Below, in pieces: positions 44,477 to 52,399 of a stretch of DNA of 64,000 nt. Where the stretch lies: contig JAJLPB010000011.1 of the NCBI GenBank assembly GCA_025548565.1, positions 124,001-188,000 on the forward strand, in the 5' to 3' direction. Under the pieces are notes generated by a model. That model saw only the letters and a list, made by a program, of their open reading frames with translations, had not been told where the DNA came from and searched no databases. Position 1 is the stretch's first letter. Every line of letters starts with the position of its first letter. Source of the DNA: Rugamonas sp. A1-17. GTDB taxonomy: Bacteria > Pseudomonadota > Gammaproteobacteria > Burkholderiales > Burkholderiaceae_D. Made by a program: the position numbers and the translations under genes.

Positions 44477-45655
44477 TTATTTCCCTGATTCTGACAGCGT
44501 GATTTTGGAGACGGTCTGCGTGGTCAGCGCGCCGCTTGCTTCGGTGTTGCGCAGCTGGACCGGGTACCAGTTCAGGCCCGGCGCCAGCCAGATGTCCAGC
44601 CGCGACGAGTAGCTGCCGGGGCGCGGCGGCCGGCTCAGATGCCAGGTCACCACCTTGCCCATCTTGGTCTCCAGCTCCTCCTCGCCCACCAGCTGGAAGC
44701 GGAACATATTGGCCTCCTTGTCCTCGCCGACCTGCATGTCGATATCGCTGCTGAACTGATTGACGTCGGCGCGGCCGATGCCGCCCAGCTGGAACGGCAC
44801 CGTCGCCATGTCCTGCGCGCCGGCCATCAGCGGGTAGCTGCGCTCGGACGCCGAGAACGTGATGGTGCCGGCGTCGCGGTTGAAATGGGTCGCCGTCTCG
44901 GCCCTGCGCGCGCGCTTTTGCGTGCTGCTGTTCGGGGCGATGCCGTAGTCGTCGATGGTGCCGGCGCTGCGCATCACCAGCAGGTTCCAACGCGTCACCA
45001 ACAGGCTGATACCCGCTTCGGCCGAGGCCTGGTAGGTGCTGCCGTCGGTCTGCCAGCTCAGGTTCGCGGAACCGGTCCATTTGGTGCCGTCGGCGTCGAC
45101 CCGGGCCACGTCCATGTCAAGTTTGGCCGACGGCGGCAGGTTGACCTTGTAGCGCCGCGCGCCCTGCGCCGGCGGCGCCTCCACCGGCACGGCGGCGGCC
45201 GGAGTCGGGCCGGTGGTGTCCGGTGGCGACGGCGTGCCGGTCTGCGCCTGCGCGGCGCCGGCCTGCGCGCCGTTCGCGCTGGCGCTGGCGTCGGCGGCCG
45301 GCGCGGTATCCGGTGCGGCCGCCGGCGCCTCGGACGGCGCGCTGTCGGCCACCGGCGGCGCCGCCGGCTCGGGCGCGGGCGCGGGCTCCGGTGCCGGTGC
45401 CGGCTTGCGCTTGCGGGGCGGCTTGGCGGCCGGCGGCAGGGGCCGGACCTCTTCAGCGGGCGGCGTCTCCACATGCTTGGGCAGCGCCAGACGCAGCTGG
45501 ACCGTCATCAGCGACGACGGCAGCGGCGACGGGCGGTGCGACTGCGCGGCGAGGCGGTCCCCCACCCAATCGATCGCCAGATAATGCAGCGCCAGCGTGG
45601 CGGCACATAAAACCAGCAGGCGTCGGCGTGGGAATAGATGGGTGGGTAAGCGCAT
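44477..45655 (-). CDS. DUF3108 domain-containing membrane-anchored protein with long Ala/Pro linker
   Basis: A 392-residue protein. An N-terminal hydrophobic helix (about 10-30, RRRLLVLCAATLALHYLAIDWV) anchors it. About 100 residues of Pro/Ala/Glu-rich linker follow (PAPEPAPAPEPAAPP and similar), long enough to reach across the periplasm like a TonB-type arm. The DUF3108 domain (about 165-392) shares LPPSAKLDMDVAR, GTIDDYGIAPNSSTQKR and DIWLAPGLNWYPVQLR with the next gene. The function is unknown. The linker composition explains the several open shadow frames on the opposite strand. Confidence 0.85.
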   Translation of the reverse strand: MRLPTHLFPRRRLLVLCAATLALHYLAIDWVGDRLAAQSHRPSPLPSSLMTVQLRLALPKHVETPPAEEVRPLPPAAKPPRKRKPAPAPEPAPAPEPAAPPVADSAPSEAPAAAPDTAPAADASASANGAQAGAAQAQTGTPSPPDTTGPTPAAAVPVEAPPAQGARRYKVNLPPSAKLDMDVARVDADGTKWTGSANLSWQTDGSTYQASAEAGISLLVTRWNLLVMRSAGTIDDYGIAPNSSTQKRARRAETATHFNRDAGTITFSASERSYPLMAGAQDMATVPFQLGGIGRADVNQFSSDIDMQVGEDKEANMFRFQLVGEEELETKMGKVVTWHLSRPPRPGSYSSRLDIWLAPGLNWYPVQLRNTEASGALTTQTVSKITLSESGK

Positions 45656-45716
45656 GCCGCTAGTTTAACGTGTTCGGCCCGAGCCTGCGCCCACACAGTA
45701 ATGTTGTCAAAATCTT

Positions 45717-45745
45717 TTGAAGCACAGGCTTTTATCTGCTACGCT
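45717..45745 (+). promoter_or_regulatory. Sigma-70 promoter for the PhaM-like gene
   Basis: TTGAAG and TACGCT are separated by 17 bases, with a predicted start about 20 bases before the AGGAGA ribosome-binding site. Confidence 0.55.
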
Positions 45746-45771
45746 GGGCGTTATTCTTATAGGAGACCGCC

Positions 45772-46515
45772 ATGGCCCACCCACAAATGCCGAACATACC
45801 AGGTGCAGCAGTGATGACCGATACGCTGGATTTCGTCAAAAGCCTGTGGGGCAGCATGAGCGTGCCCGGCCTGACGGCGCCCACCCTCTCGGTCGAAGAA
45901 CTGGACAAGAAGATCAACGACCTGAAAGCCGTCGAGACCTGGCTCAATCTGAACATGAGCATGCTGCGCGGTAGCATCCAGGCGCTGGAGGTGCAGCGCG
46001 GGACCATCGCCACGCTCAAATCGGTCGGCGCCAGCCTGGCGGCGGCCGTCAACCAGCCGCAGAGCGGCGACCACAAATCCATCTTCGACGCCAATCCTTA
46101 CGCCTCGGCCTTCTTCCACCATGCCCGCGAGGCGGACAAGGACAAGGCCCCCGCGCCGGCGCCGGCCGCCGCACCCGCGGCACCAGCCGCCCCCGCAGCC
46201 GCCGAGAAACCGGCAGCAGAGGAAGCGGCCAAACCTTCGGCCGCCCCGATGACCAATCCGGCCATCTGGTGGAATATGCTGCAGGATCAGTTCAAGCAGG
46301 CCGTGTCGACGGCGATGGCGTCGGAATCGATGATGGCCACGGCGGCCGCGCGCGCCACCGATACGGCGGCCAAGTTCGCGGCGGCGGCCACGCAGCCGGC
46401 CGCCAAGGCCAAGCCGGCGGCTGCCGCCACTCCGGCCACGGCCGGCGCCGCGCCGAAGAAGGCCCCTGCAAAAAAACGCGCACCGGCCAGGAAGCCGGCC
46501 GCCGACAAAGCCTAG
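45772..46515 (+). CDS. phaM: PhaM-like polyhydroxyalkanoate granule regulatory protein
   Basis: A 247-residue protein. The N-terminal ~100 residues (DTLDFVKSLWGSM, LSVEELDKKINDLKAVETWLNLNMSMLRGSIQALEVQR) match the PhaM family, which binds and activates PHA synthase on granules. The C-terminal third is Ala/Lys/Pro-rich (KKAPAKKRAPARKPA), like histone-H1-type tails that tie granules to the nucleoid. A middle segment, NPAIWWNMLQDQFKQAV, is also typical. AGGAG precedes the ATG. The PHA synthase genes are not in this window. Confidence 0.85.
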   Translation: MAHPQMPNIPGAAVMTDTLDFVKSLWGSMSVPGLTAPTLSVEELDKKINDLKAVETWLNLNMSMLRGSIQALEVQRGTIATLKSVGASLAAAVNQPQSGDHKSIFDANPYASAFFHHAREADKDKAPAPAPAAAPAAPAAPAAAEKPAAEEAAKPSAAPMTNPAIWWNMLQDQFKQAVSTAMASESMMATAAARATDTAAKFAAAATQPAAKAKPAAAATPATAGAAPKKAPAKKRAPARKPAADKA

Positions 46516-46531
46516 CGGTTCGCCGCGCCGG

Positions 46532-46747
46532 TCACGCCAGCCGCTGGATGCGGATGGCGTCGATCAAGCCATCGGCCTGCCGCTGCACCTTCTCGATATC
46601 GATCAGGCCTTCCTCTTCCAGCACCTTGGCGCTGTCGTGGGCGGACTGAAAACTGTCCAGCGTATCTCCCTTGGCGGCGACCGGACGTATCCAGGCCACG
46701 CTGCCGACTTTCATTTTTGTATAAACTTCTTTTGCGATATCGCGCAT
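46532..46747 (-). CDS. Small hypothetical protein
   Basis: A 71-residue soluble protein: MRDIAKEVYTKMKVGSVAWI, then a basic and acidic helical part ending in DAIRIQRLA. No signal peptide. I chose the ATG at 46747 (AAGGG about ten bases upstream) over a TTG at 46774. The family is not recognised, but codon use fits neighbouring genes. It is convergent with the PhaM-like gene, 16 bases apart. Confidence 0.6.
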   Translation of the reverse strand: MRDIAKEVYTKMKVGSVAWIRPVAAKGDTLDSFQSAHDSAKVLEEEGLIDIEKVQRQADGLIDAIRIQRLA

Positions 46748-46880
46748 AGATCGGTGCCCTTTATTTGCCCTCAATATTGACGGCGATTCAAGGCGCAGAC
46801 AGGGCTGCGCCGCGATTCAGTGTAATCATTTGCCGGGCCGGAAACAAGGCTGCAGCGGATCCCGCTGTTGCGCCCAGCCG

Positions 46881-48611
46881 TCACCCGCGCATGTCCTGGG
46901 GCCGGTCCGGTATGGCGCCGTTGGCGGCTTCGTACTCGCTGGCGGCGGCCGCCGCCACCACGCCCGACATCGGCGCCAGCAGCGCCAGTTGCTCCATCAG
47001 TTGGGCGAAGCGCTGCTGCCCCGGCGCGATGGCGTCGACATGCATCAGCACCGCGATCGCCTCGTCGGCCAGCTCGCGCACGTAGCCGGTCTGCTGCAGC
47101 TGCGAGATCAAGATCTGCGCGGAGTTGAACAGGATGCGCATATTGTGCGGCAGCGCCTTGCGCGCCACCCGCATCCATTCGACCGCCTCGACCAGCTTAC
47201 CGGTCTTCCACAGCAGCACGCCCTTGTTCATCATGTCCGCCGCTTCCTTGCGCGAAGCCTTGATCAGCTCCACGCCCTCGTCGGTCATGCGCGCCTTGTC
47301 GAAGATCTTCTGCACGTCGTCCAGCAGCGGCGCGTTGTCGTGGTTGTTGCGGGTGATGTAGCACAGCAGCCCCACCGGCGCCTCCTTCACGCCGACCGCG
47401 AACAGCAGCGTCGCCATATCGAGGCAGGTGTCGGTGTCGGGGCGCTGCTTGGTCTCGTCGGCCAGCATCGCCTCCAGCTCGTCGCCGGACTTGCGCGCGC
47501 GCCGGTAGTCGCCGGTCTCGTGGTAGACCAGGCCCTCGGTGATCTTGGCGCGCAGCTCGACCTGGTCGCCGCCGAACTGGTGAACCGCCGCGTTCAACAG
47601 GCGTATGGCTTCCTTGGTGTCGTTCTTCTGCGCGCACACGCGCGCCAGACCGAAGAAGGCGTCCACCGTCTTCATCACCGAATACTCGCCGATCTCGATG
47701 CACTTGCGGAAGGCCTTCTCCGCCACCGGGATGTTGCCCAGCTTGAGCGCCGTCTGCCCCAGCGCGCGCTGGCGCGGCACCGAATTGGGCGACAGCTTGG
47801 CGGCCTTCTCCAGCACGCCGAAGGCTTCCTCGGTCTTGCCCTGCAACTGGAAGGTCTTGGCCAACTGGTCGAAGGCGTCGATGTAGAAGCGGTTATCGGT
47901 GATCACGGCCTGGAACATGGTCAGCGCCGCATCGAGCTCGCCGTTGTTCATCAGGATCTTGGCCAGGCCGCAGCGCGCCCAGTTGTAGTCGCGCTCCTCC
48001 AGCACCTGCTCGTACACCTTGCGCGCCTGTTCCGGTTCGCCGCTCTTGAGCAGCAGCGTGGCCTTCATGCGCAGCAGGTCGATCTCGTGCAGCGGATTGT
48101 GGGCGATCTGCTCATCGCATAAACGCGCCGCGCGCAGGTAGTCCTTGTCGGCGAAGGCCTGGTCGATTTCGCGGAAGATCTGCTTCTTGTTCCACACGCG
48201 GTTCAGGCGCGTCAACAGCACACCTTCGGTGATCGGCTTGATGATGTAGGCATCCGGCTGATGCTCGGCCGCGCCCATCACCGACTCCACGCTTTTCTCG
48301 GCGGAGACCATCAGCCACACGCTGCTGGGCAGCATCAGGTTGCGGATGCGCGCTTCCTCCAGCACTTGCTGGCCGTTCTTGCCGTCGCCGAGGTTGTAAT
48401 CGCACAGCACCACGTCGTAGCGGGTCTTCGACAGCAGCATCATCGCCTCGCCGCCGCTGGCCGCCTGGTCGATATGCTTGGCGCCGAGGTTGCGCAGCGA
48501 TTCGCGCAGCAGCTGGCGGATGCCGACGAAATCGTCCACCAGCAGGTAGCGCTTCTCGGCCCAGTCCACGTCGCCCTCGGCGGCCGAGGCGATCGCTTCG
48601 ACGGCGCTCAT
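46881..48611 (-). CDS. Response regulator with REC domain and TPR repeats
   Basis: A 576-residue protein. REC domain at about 20-145: LLVDDFVGIRQLL acidic pocket (only one D pair, VDD), phospho-Asp in VLCDYNLGDGKNGQQVL (about 69), Lys in YIIKPIT. From about 150 on come repeated helical TPR-like units, such as YLRAARLCDEQIAHNP, EQARKVYEQVLEERDYNWARCGLA and AEKAFRKCIEIGEYS. No DNA-binding or enzyme domain follows, so output is probably by protein binding through the TPRs. It is coupled to the kinase gene upstream (ATGA overlap), which is its likely phosphate donor. Confidence 0.88.
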   Translation of the reverse strand: MSAVEAIASAAEGDVDWAEKRYLLVDDFVGIRQLLRESLRNLGAKHIDQAASGGEAMMLLSKTRYDVVLCDYNLGDGKNGQQVLEEARIRNLMLPSSVWLMVSAEKSVESVMGAAEHQPDAYIIKPITEGVLLTRLNRVWNKKQIFREIDQAFADKDYLRAARLCDEQIAHNPLHEIDLLRMKATLLLKSGEPEQARKVYEQVLEERDYNWARCGLAKILMNNGELDAALTMFQAVITDNRFYIDAFDQLAKTFQLQGKTEEAFGVLEKAAKLSPNSVPRQRALGQTALKLGNIPVAEKAFRKCIEIGEYSVMKTVDAFFGLARVCAQKNDTKEAIRLLNAAVHQFGGDQVELRAKITEGLVYHETGDYRRARKSGDELEAMLADETKQRPDTDTCLDMATLLFAVGVKEAPVGLLCYITRNNHDNAPLLDDVQKIFDKARMTDEGVELIKASRKEAADMMNKGVLLWKTGKLVEAVEWMRVARKALPHNMRILFNSAQILISQLQQTGYVRELADEAIAVLMHVDAIAPGQQRFAQLMEQLALLAPMSGVVAAAAASEYEAANGAIPDRPQDMRG

Positions 48612-49333
48612 GGCAATCGCAGCACGAAACAGCCGCCGCCCAGTGTGCCGCCGTTCTCCAACGCGATGCCGCCGCTGCGCTGGCGGTACTTGTGCATCTT
48701 CGCCACTTCGCTGGAGAAGTAGAGACCGAGGCCGCTGCTATTGTTGAGGAAGTTGATCGCGCTGCGCTGGCTGCTCATCGCGCTGGCGCCGGCCTCCAGC
48801 AGCGATGGCGGGAAGCCGTCGCCGTTGTCTTCCACGCGCAGTTCGAGATAGTCGCCGTCCACGCGGACGGCCAGGCGCAGGCGGTCGCGCGTATAGCGGA
48901 TGGCGTTGTTGATGGCGTGGACCAGCACACCGATGATCAGGTCTTCGTCCAGGGTCCAGATGGCGTCCGGCGGGAAGTCCAGATCCAGCGTGATGCCGCG
49001 CGATTGCAGCAGGATGCGCGCCTGCGCCGCCACCTGCTCGACCAACTCGCTGACGCGGCATGCCGCGGGGTCGAACGGGTAGCCCGGCTTGCCGACGTCC
49101 TTGTAGAGCGCCAGCAGCTGGATCAGGTTGTCGTTGAGGCGTTTGGTCTGGTACAGCATTTGCGCCAGCTGGCCGTAGCCCGGCTGCTCGGGCATGGTGG
49201 GCGCGGCGGCCAGCAGGTTCTCCAGCGTGCCATTGAGGACGCCGATCGAATTCTTCATGTCGTGCACAGTCGACGCCAGGAACATGAACAGCTCCGGCGA
49301 ACCTTCGTGGTGCTGCGCATCGTCTTCATCCAT
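48608..49333 (-). CDS. Sensor histidine kinase (soluble, short)
   Basis: A 241-residue kinase without a sensor or membrane region. The H box is ASTVHDMKNSIGVL (His near residue 22). The N box is HAINNAIRYT (about 125), followed by VEDNGDGFPPS and NSSGLGLYFS. The DMKN-type H box and small size suit a kinase that takes its signal from a partner protein. The ATG at 49333 (GGAG upstream) is used. The frame is open further, but that part (MDSRVRGNDG) is translation of a palindromic repeat at 49365-49446 and should not be in the protein. It is translationally coupled to the REC-TPR gene. Confidence 0.85.
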   Translation of the reverse strand: MDEDDAQHHEGSPELFMFLASTVHDMKNSIGVLNGTLENLLAAAPTMPEQPGYGQLAQMLYQTKRLNDNLIQLLALYKDVGKPGYPFDPAACRVSELVEQVAAQARILLQSRGITLDLDFPPDAIWTLDEDLIIGVLVHAINNAIRYTRDRLRLAVRVDGDYLELRVEDNGDGFPPSLLEAGASAMSSQRSAINFLNNSSGLGLYFSSEVAKMHKYRQRSGGIALENGGTLGGGCFVLRLP

Positions 49334-49364
49334 CGTTCGGCTCTCCATGGACGGCGCGGGGTTG

Positions 49365-49446
49365 CCGTCATTCCCGCGCACGCGGGAATCCATGCGGTGC
49401 CTCCGATCACGCGCCCTATGGATTCCCGCGTGCGCGGGAATGACGG
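49365..49446. repeat. Palindromic intergenic repeat (paired REP-like units, dRS3-like)
   Basis: Two 29-base arms form a perfect inverted repeat around a 24-base spacer. Each arm itself contains ATTCCCGCG and CGCGGGAAT facing each other, the ATTCCC-N-GGGAAT pattern of widespread proteobacterial intergenic repeats. In the transcript it could form one long hairpin or two short ones just before the histidine kinase gene. Confidence 0.85.
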
Positions 49447-49552
49447 AATTGCGATGATTTGAGGCTTGGGATTATTGTGCCGCAATTATAGCCTGTTGAT
49501 ATAGCAGCGCCAACGCCACGTTGGCGCGCACGCAACGCGCTCCCGGTGGCGG

Positions 49553-51307
49553 CTACTGGCTGCGGCGGCGCTGCTTGAGCAGGAAGCGGCCGGGATCGAG
49601 CGCGTCGACCAGCATCGCCTCCAGCGGCGGCGGCGCGTTCTCCAGCTGCGACACCAGCAGTTCCGCCATCAGCGGCGCCCAGATCAAGCCGCGCGAGGCG
49701 TAGCCCAGCAATCCATACAGGCCGGGGTGGCGCGGCACGTCCCGCAAGCGTTCGAGCCGGCCGGCGGATGGATAGTCGGGCAGCGGGCCTGCCAGCGGCA
49801 GGCGGTCCGGCGCGGCGCAGCGGAAGCCGACCCGGCCCGCCAGCGGCGCGGTGGCGGCCAGCGCGGCGACGGCCTCGCCGGGCACGATCTCGGCGAGGCG
49901 GGTCAGGTTTTCCAGCTGGCTGTCGGCGCGCAGTTCGGGATCGTCATCGTTGTCGTAGGTGGCGCCTGCGCAGACGATGCCGCCGGACGGCGGCGTGACA
50001 TAAGCTTCGCGGCAAACCACCAACGGCAGAATCGGCGGCGCTGGAGACACCGGCACGGTCGCGGCGCGAGCGGCGCCGTGCATCGGCGGCGTTGACGCGG
50101 CGTGGGCGGCATCCGGCACCGGCAGGTGCGTGACCTGGCCGCGCAACCGGGACAGCGGCAATTCGGCCGCCTGCGCGATGTTGACGGCGCCGGTGCCATT
50201 GGCCAGCACCACGGTGGGCGCTTGCGCGATCAAGGCGCCGTCGCCGCCGCGCACCTGCCATTCGCCCTCCACGCGACGCAGGTCCAGCGCCTCGGTGGTG
50301 AACACGCGCCGCAGACGCGCGCCGCACGCATCGAGCATCGCCGCGCACAGCGACGCCGGACGCGCCCAGCCGCCCTGCCCGAACAGCCAGCCGCCATGCG
50401 GCGTGGCGCCGCCCAGCAGTTCGCCGGCGGCGCCGGCGTCCAGCCAGCGCACGTATTCCTCGGGGTAGTTCCAGGCCGCCACCACGTCCTGCTGCACCGT
50501 CGCATGGTCGGCGTCGCGCGCCAGTTGCAGCACGCCGCAGCTGGCCCCGTCGAACACGCGGCCAACGCCGCCGAGGCGCCGCCACTCGCGCAGCGCGAAG
50601 GTGTAGGCGGCGCGGCTCAGACGTGTGGGGATGTTATCGTCTTTCGACAGCAGCGGCATGAAGATGCCGGCCACATTGCCGGACGCCTCCTGCGCTGGCG
50701 CCGCGTGGCGCTCGATCAGCGTCACATCCCAGCCGCTGGCGCACAGCCGATGGCTGGCCGCCGATCCGGCCACGCCGGCGCCGATCACGATCGCGCGGCG
50801 CACCGGCTCCGGTGGCGGCGAGGGTTGCGGCTTGCGGCTTTGGTAGACGGCGCCGATGTCCTGCGTGCCCTCAATGGCTTTGCAAACGAAACCCGCCGCC
50901 GTCAGCGCCCATGCCAGCGCTTCGTCCGGCGCCTGCGCGTGCAAGGTCGCGCCCAGCACCGCCAGCTTCGCCAGCCCGCGCGCCTGCGATGCGGGAAACG
51001 ACGCGTCGACATAAAAGGCATCGACCCGCGCGGCGATCTGCGGCAGCACGGCATCGTGCGCGCCGACCAGCAGGTCCAGCGTGACGCGGCCGTCGTCGAG
51101 CAGGATGCGGTGGAATCCCGGCACGTCCAGCGGCCACAGGGCGCGCAACTGCGCGTCGGCGCTTATGTCAACGATCCTGTCCGCGCTGGGGACATGCGGC
51201 GTCACCGCCAGATAGTGCAGCATGCCCTGCGGCGGCAAGCCGCGCCACTCGGCCATGAATCGTTCACCGTGGCCGAAATCGGTGTCCAGCACCACGCGCC
51301 GCGTCAT
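49553..51307 (-). CDS. mnmC: MnmC-like FAD-dependent tRNA-modifying oxidoreductase with shortened N-terminal domain
   Basis: A 584-residue protein. The C-terminal FAD domain (about 175-560) is MnmC-like: AIVIGAGVAGSAASHRLCASGWDVTLIER, EASGNVAGIFMP, GQVTHLPVP and GFRCAAPDRLPLAGPLP. MnmC removes the carboxymethyl group from cmnm5(s2)U34 and then methylates nm5(s2)U34 in tRNA. The N-terminal methyltransferase domain is about 170 residues instead of about 250. It starts only at the SAM-binding motif, and that is degenerate (LDTDFGHGERFM where families have ETGFGTGLNFL). DAFYVDASFPA replaces the usual DAWFLDGFAP. The start is fixed by an ATGA overlap with tag. Methylation is probably lost, oxidation probably kept. 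Confidence 0.85.
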   Translation of the reverse strand: MTRRVVLDTDFGHGERFMAEWRGLPPQGMLHYLAVTPHVPSADRIVDISADAQLRALWPLDVPGFHRILLDDGRVTLDLLVGAHDAVLPQIAARVDAFYVDASFPASQARGLAKLAVLGATLHAQAPDEALAWALTAAGFVCKAIEGTQDIGAVYQSRKPQPSPPPEPVRRAIVIGAGVAGSAASHRLCASGWDVTLIERHAAPAQEASGNVAGIFMPLLSKDDNIPTRLSRAAYTFALREWRRLGGVGRVFDGASCGVLQLARDADHATVQQDVVAAWNYPEEYVRWLDAGAAGELLGGATPHGGWLFGQGGWARPASLCAAMLDACGARLRRVFTTEALDLRRVEGEWQVRGGDGALIAQAPTVVLANGTGAVNIAQAAELPLSRLRGQVTHLPVPDAAHAASTPPMHGAARAATVPVSPAPPILPLVVCREAYVTPPSGGIVCAGATYDNDDDPELRADSQLENLTRLAEIVPGEAVAALAATAPLAGRVGFRCAAPDRLPLAGPLPDYPSAGRLERLRDVPRHPGLYGLLGYASRGLIWAPLMAELLVSQLENAPPPLEAMLVDALDPGRFLLKQRRRSQ

Positions 51308-51864
51308 CGCTTGCGCGTCCGGCAGAAGCAGTCCGGCGCATGGTCGTTCACCATGCCGATGCCCTGCATGTAGGCGTAGATGATGGTCGAGCCGACGAAC
51401 TTGAAACCCAGCTTCGTCAAATCCTTGGAGATGCGGTCCGACAGTTCGGTCTTGGCCGGACGCGGCCCGTCGGCGGCGTCCAGCGGCTTGCCGCCGACGT
51501 AGGCCCACAGCCACTGGTCCAGTGTGGTGCCGGTGGCGCGCAAGCGCAGGTAGGCCTGCGCGTTGGTGATGGCCGCCGCCACCTTCAGGCGGTTACGCAC
51601 GATGCCGGCATCGGCCAGCAGCGCCGCCACCTTGTCGGCGCCGTAGTCGGCGATCTTCCCGGCGTCCCACTGGTCGAAGGCGGCGCGGTAGTTCTCGCGC
51701 TTGTTCAGTATCGTCTCCCAGCTCAGGCCAGCCTGCGCGCCCTCCAGGTTCAGCATCTCGAACAAACGGCGCTCGTCGTGGCAAGGCACGCCCCATTCCT
51801 TGTCGTGGTATTCGAGGTAGAGAGGGTTGGCGGGATTGGCCCAGCTGCAGCGCGTCTTGGTCAT
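51304..51864 (-). CDS. tag: DNA-3-methyladenine glycosylase I (Tag)
   Basis: A 186-residue base-excision repair enzyme that removes 3-methyladenine from DNA. Zinc ligands are Cys in TRCSWAN (residue 5), His in YHDKEWG (about 17) and the C-terminal NDHAPDCF (His and Cys, about 176-181). The catalytic-region GLSWETILNKRENYRAAF is intact. The length is normal. I chose the ATG at 51864, from which the family sequence begins; the longer frame is unsupported. It shares ATGA with the MnmC-like gene. Confidence 0.95.
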   Translation of the reverse strand: MTKTRCSWANPANPLYLEYHDKEWGVPCHDERRLFEMLNLEGAQAGLSWETILNKRENYRAAFDQWDAGKIADYGADKVAALLADAGIVRNRLKVAAAITNAQAYLRLRATGTTLDQWLWAYVGGKPLDAADGPRPAKTELSDRISKDLTKLGFKFVGSTIIYAYMQGIGMVNDHAPDCFCRTRKR

Positions 51865-51892
51865 GGCGAAGAAGGATCGGGGAGAAGCCGAC

Positions 51893-51901
51893 AGTATAGC
51901 A
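51893..51901 (-). promoter_or_regulatory. Extended -10 promoter for the tag-mnmC operon
   Basis: TGCTATACT on the minus strand, about 30 bases before the tag ATG. The same nine bases serve as the candidate promoter of the SMC operon at 43697-43705. The 43 bases between here and the osmC-like start must also hold the divergent promoter. Confidence 0.5.
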
Positions 51902-51943
51902 AGTGGGCTATCATATAGGCCCCTCACCTCGATGGAGCATGGC

Positions 51944-52399
51944 ATGCAATTCGAAGCGAAGATTGAATGGACGCGCAACGGGCAGGACTTTCTGGGACAG
52001 CGCTACAGCCGCGCCCACGCATGGCGGTTCGACGGCGGCGCCACCGTGCCCGCCTCGTCGTCGCCGCTGTCGGTGCCGCTGCCGATGTCGGACGCCTCGG
52101 CCATCGATCCCGAAGAGGCGCTGGTGGCCGCCACCTCCAGCTGCCATATGCTGTTCTTCCTGTCGATCGCCGCCAAGCGCGGACACACGGTAGACAGTTA
52201 CCGCGACCACGCCGTCGGCCAGATGGGCAAGAACGCCGCCGGCAAAATGGCGATGACGCGCATCGCGCTGCGGCCGGTGATCGCCTTCGCCGGCACCGCG
52301 CCGCCGGGCGCCGAAGAGCTGGAGGCCATCCACCACGAGGCGCACGAGAAGTGCTACATCGCCAATACGCTCAACTGCGAAGTGGTGGTCGAAGCCTAG
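51944..52399 (+). CDS. OsmC-family peroxidase-like protein
   Basis: A 151-residue protein of the OsmC/Ohr superfamily, thiol peroxidases that reduce organic peroxides. The two reactive cysteines are in TSSCHMLFFLSIAAKRG (about 66) and HEKCYIANTL (about 131). HAWRFDGG near residue 25 carries the usual conserved residues. GGAG lies six bases before the ATG at 51944. It is divergent from tag, an arrangement that links oxidative and alkylation damage. Its stop overlaps the convergent GGDEF gene by four bases. Confidence 0.88.
   Translation: MQFEAKIEWTRNGQDFLGQRYSRAHAWRFDGGATVPASSSPLSVPLPMSDASAIDPEEALVAATSSCHMLFFLSIAAKRGHTVDSYRDHAVGQMGKNAAGKMAMTRIALRPVIAFAGTAPPGAEELEAIHHEAHEKCYIANTLNCEVVVEA

Noticed and set aside
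44536-45663. Several Ala/Arg-rich ORFs opposite the DUF3108 linker region
   Set aside because: The Pro/Ala linker codons (GCC/CCG) give open frames on all strands; none has a start signal.
49334-49393. MDSRVRGNDG extension of the histidine kinase
   Set aside because: It is the translation of a palindromic intergenic repeat, not protein-coding sequence.
51308-51514. N-terminal extension of the MnmC-like ORF into tag
   Set aside because: These 69 codons are the tag gene in another frame. The ATGA overlap and the family sequence set the start at 51307.
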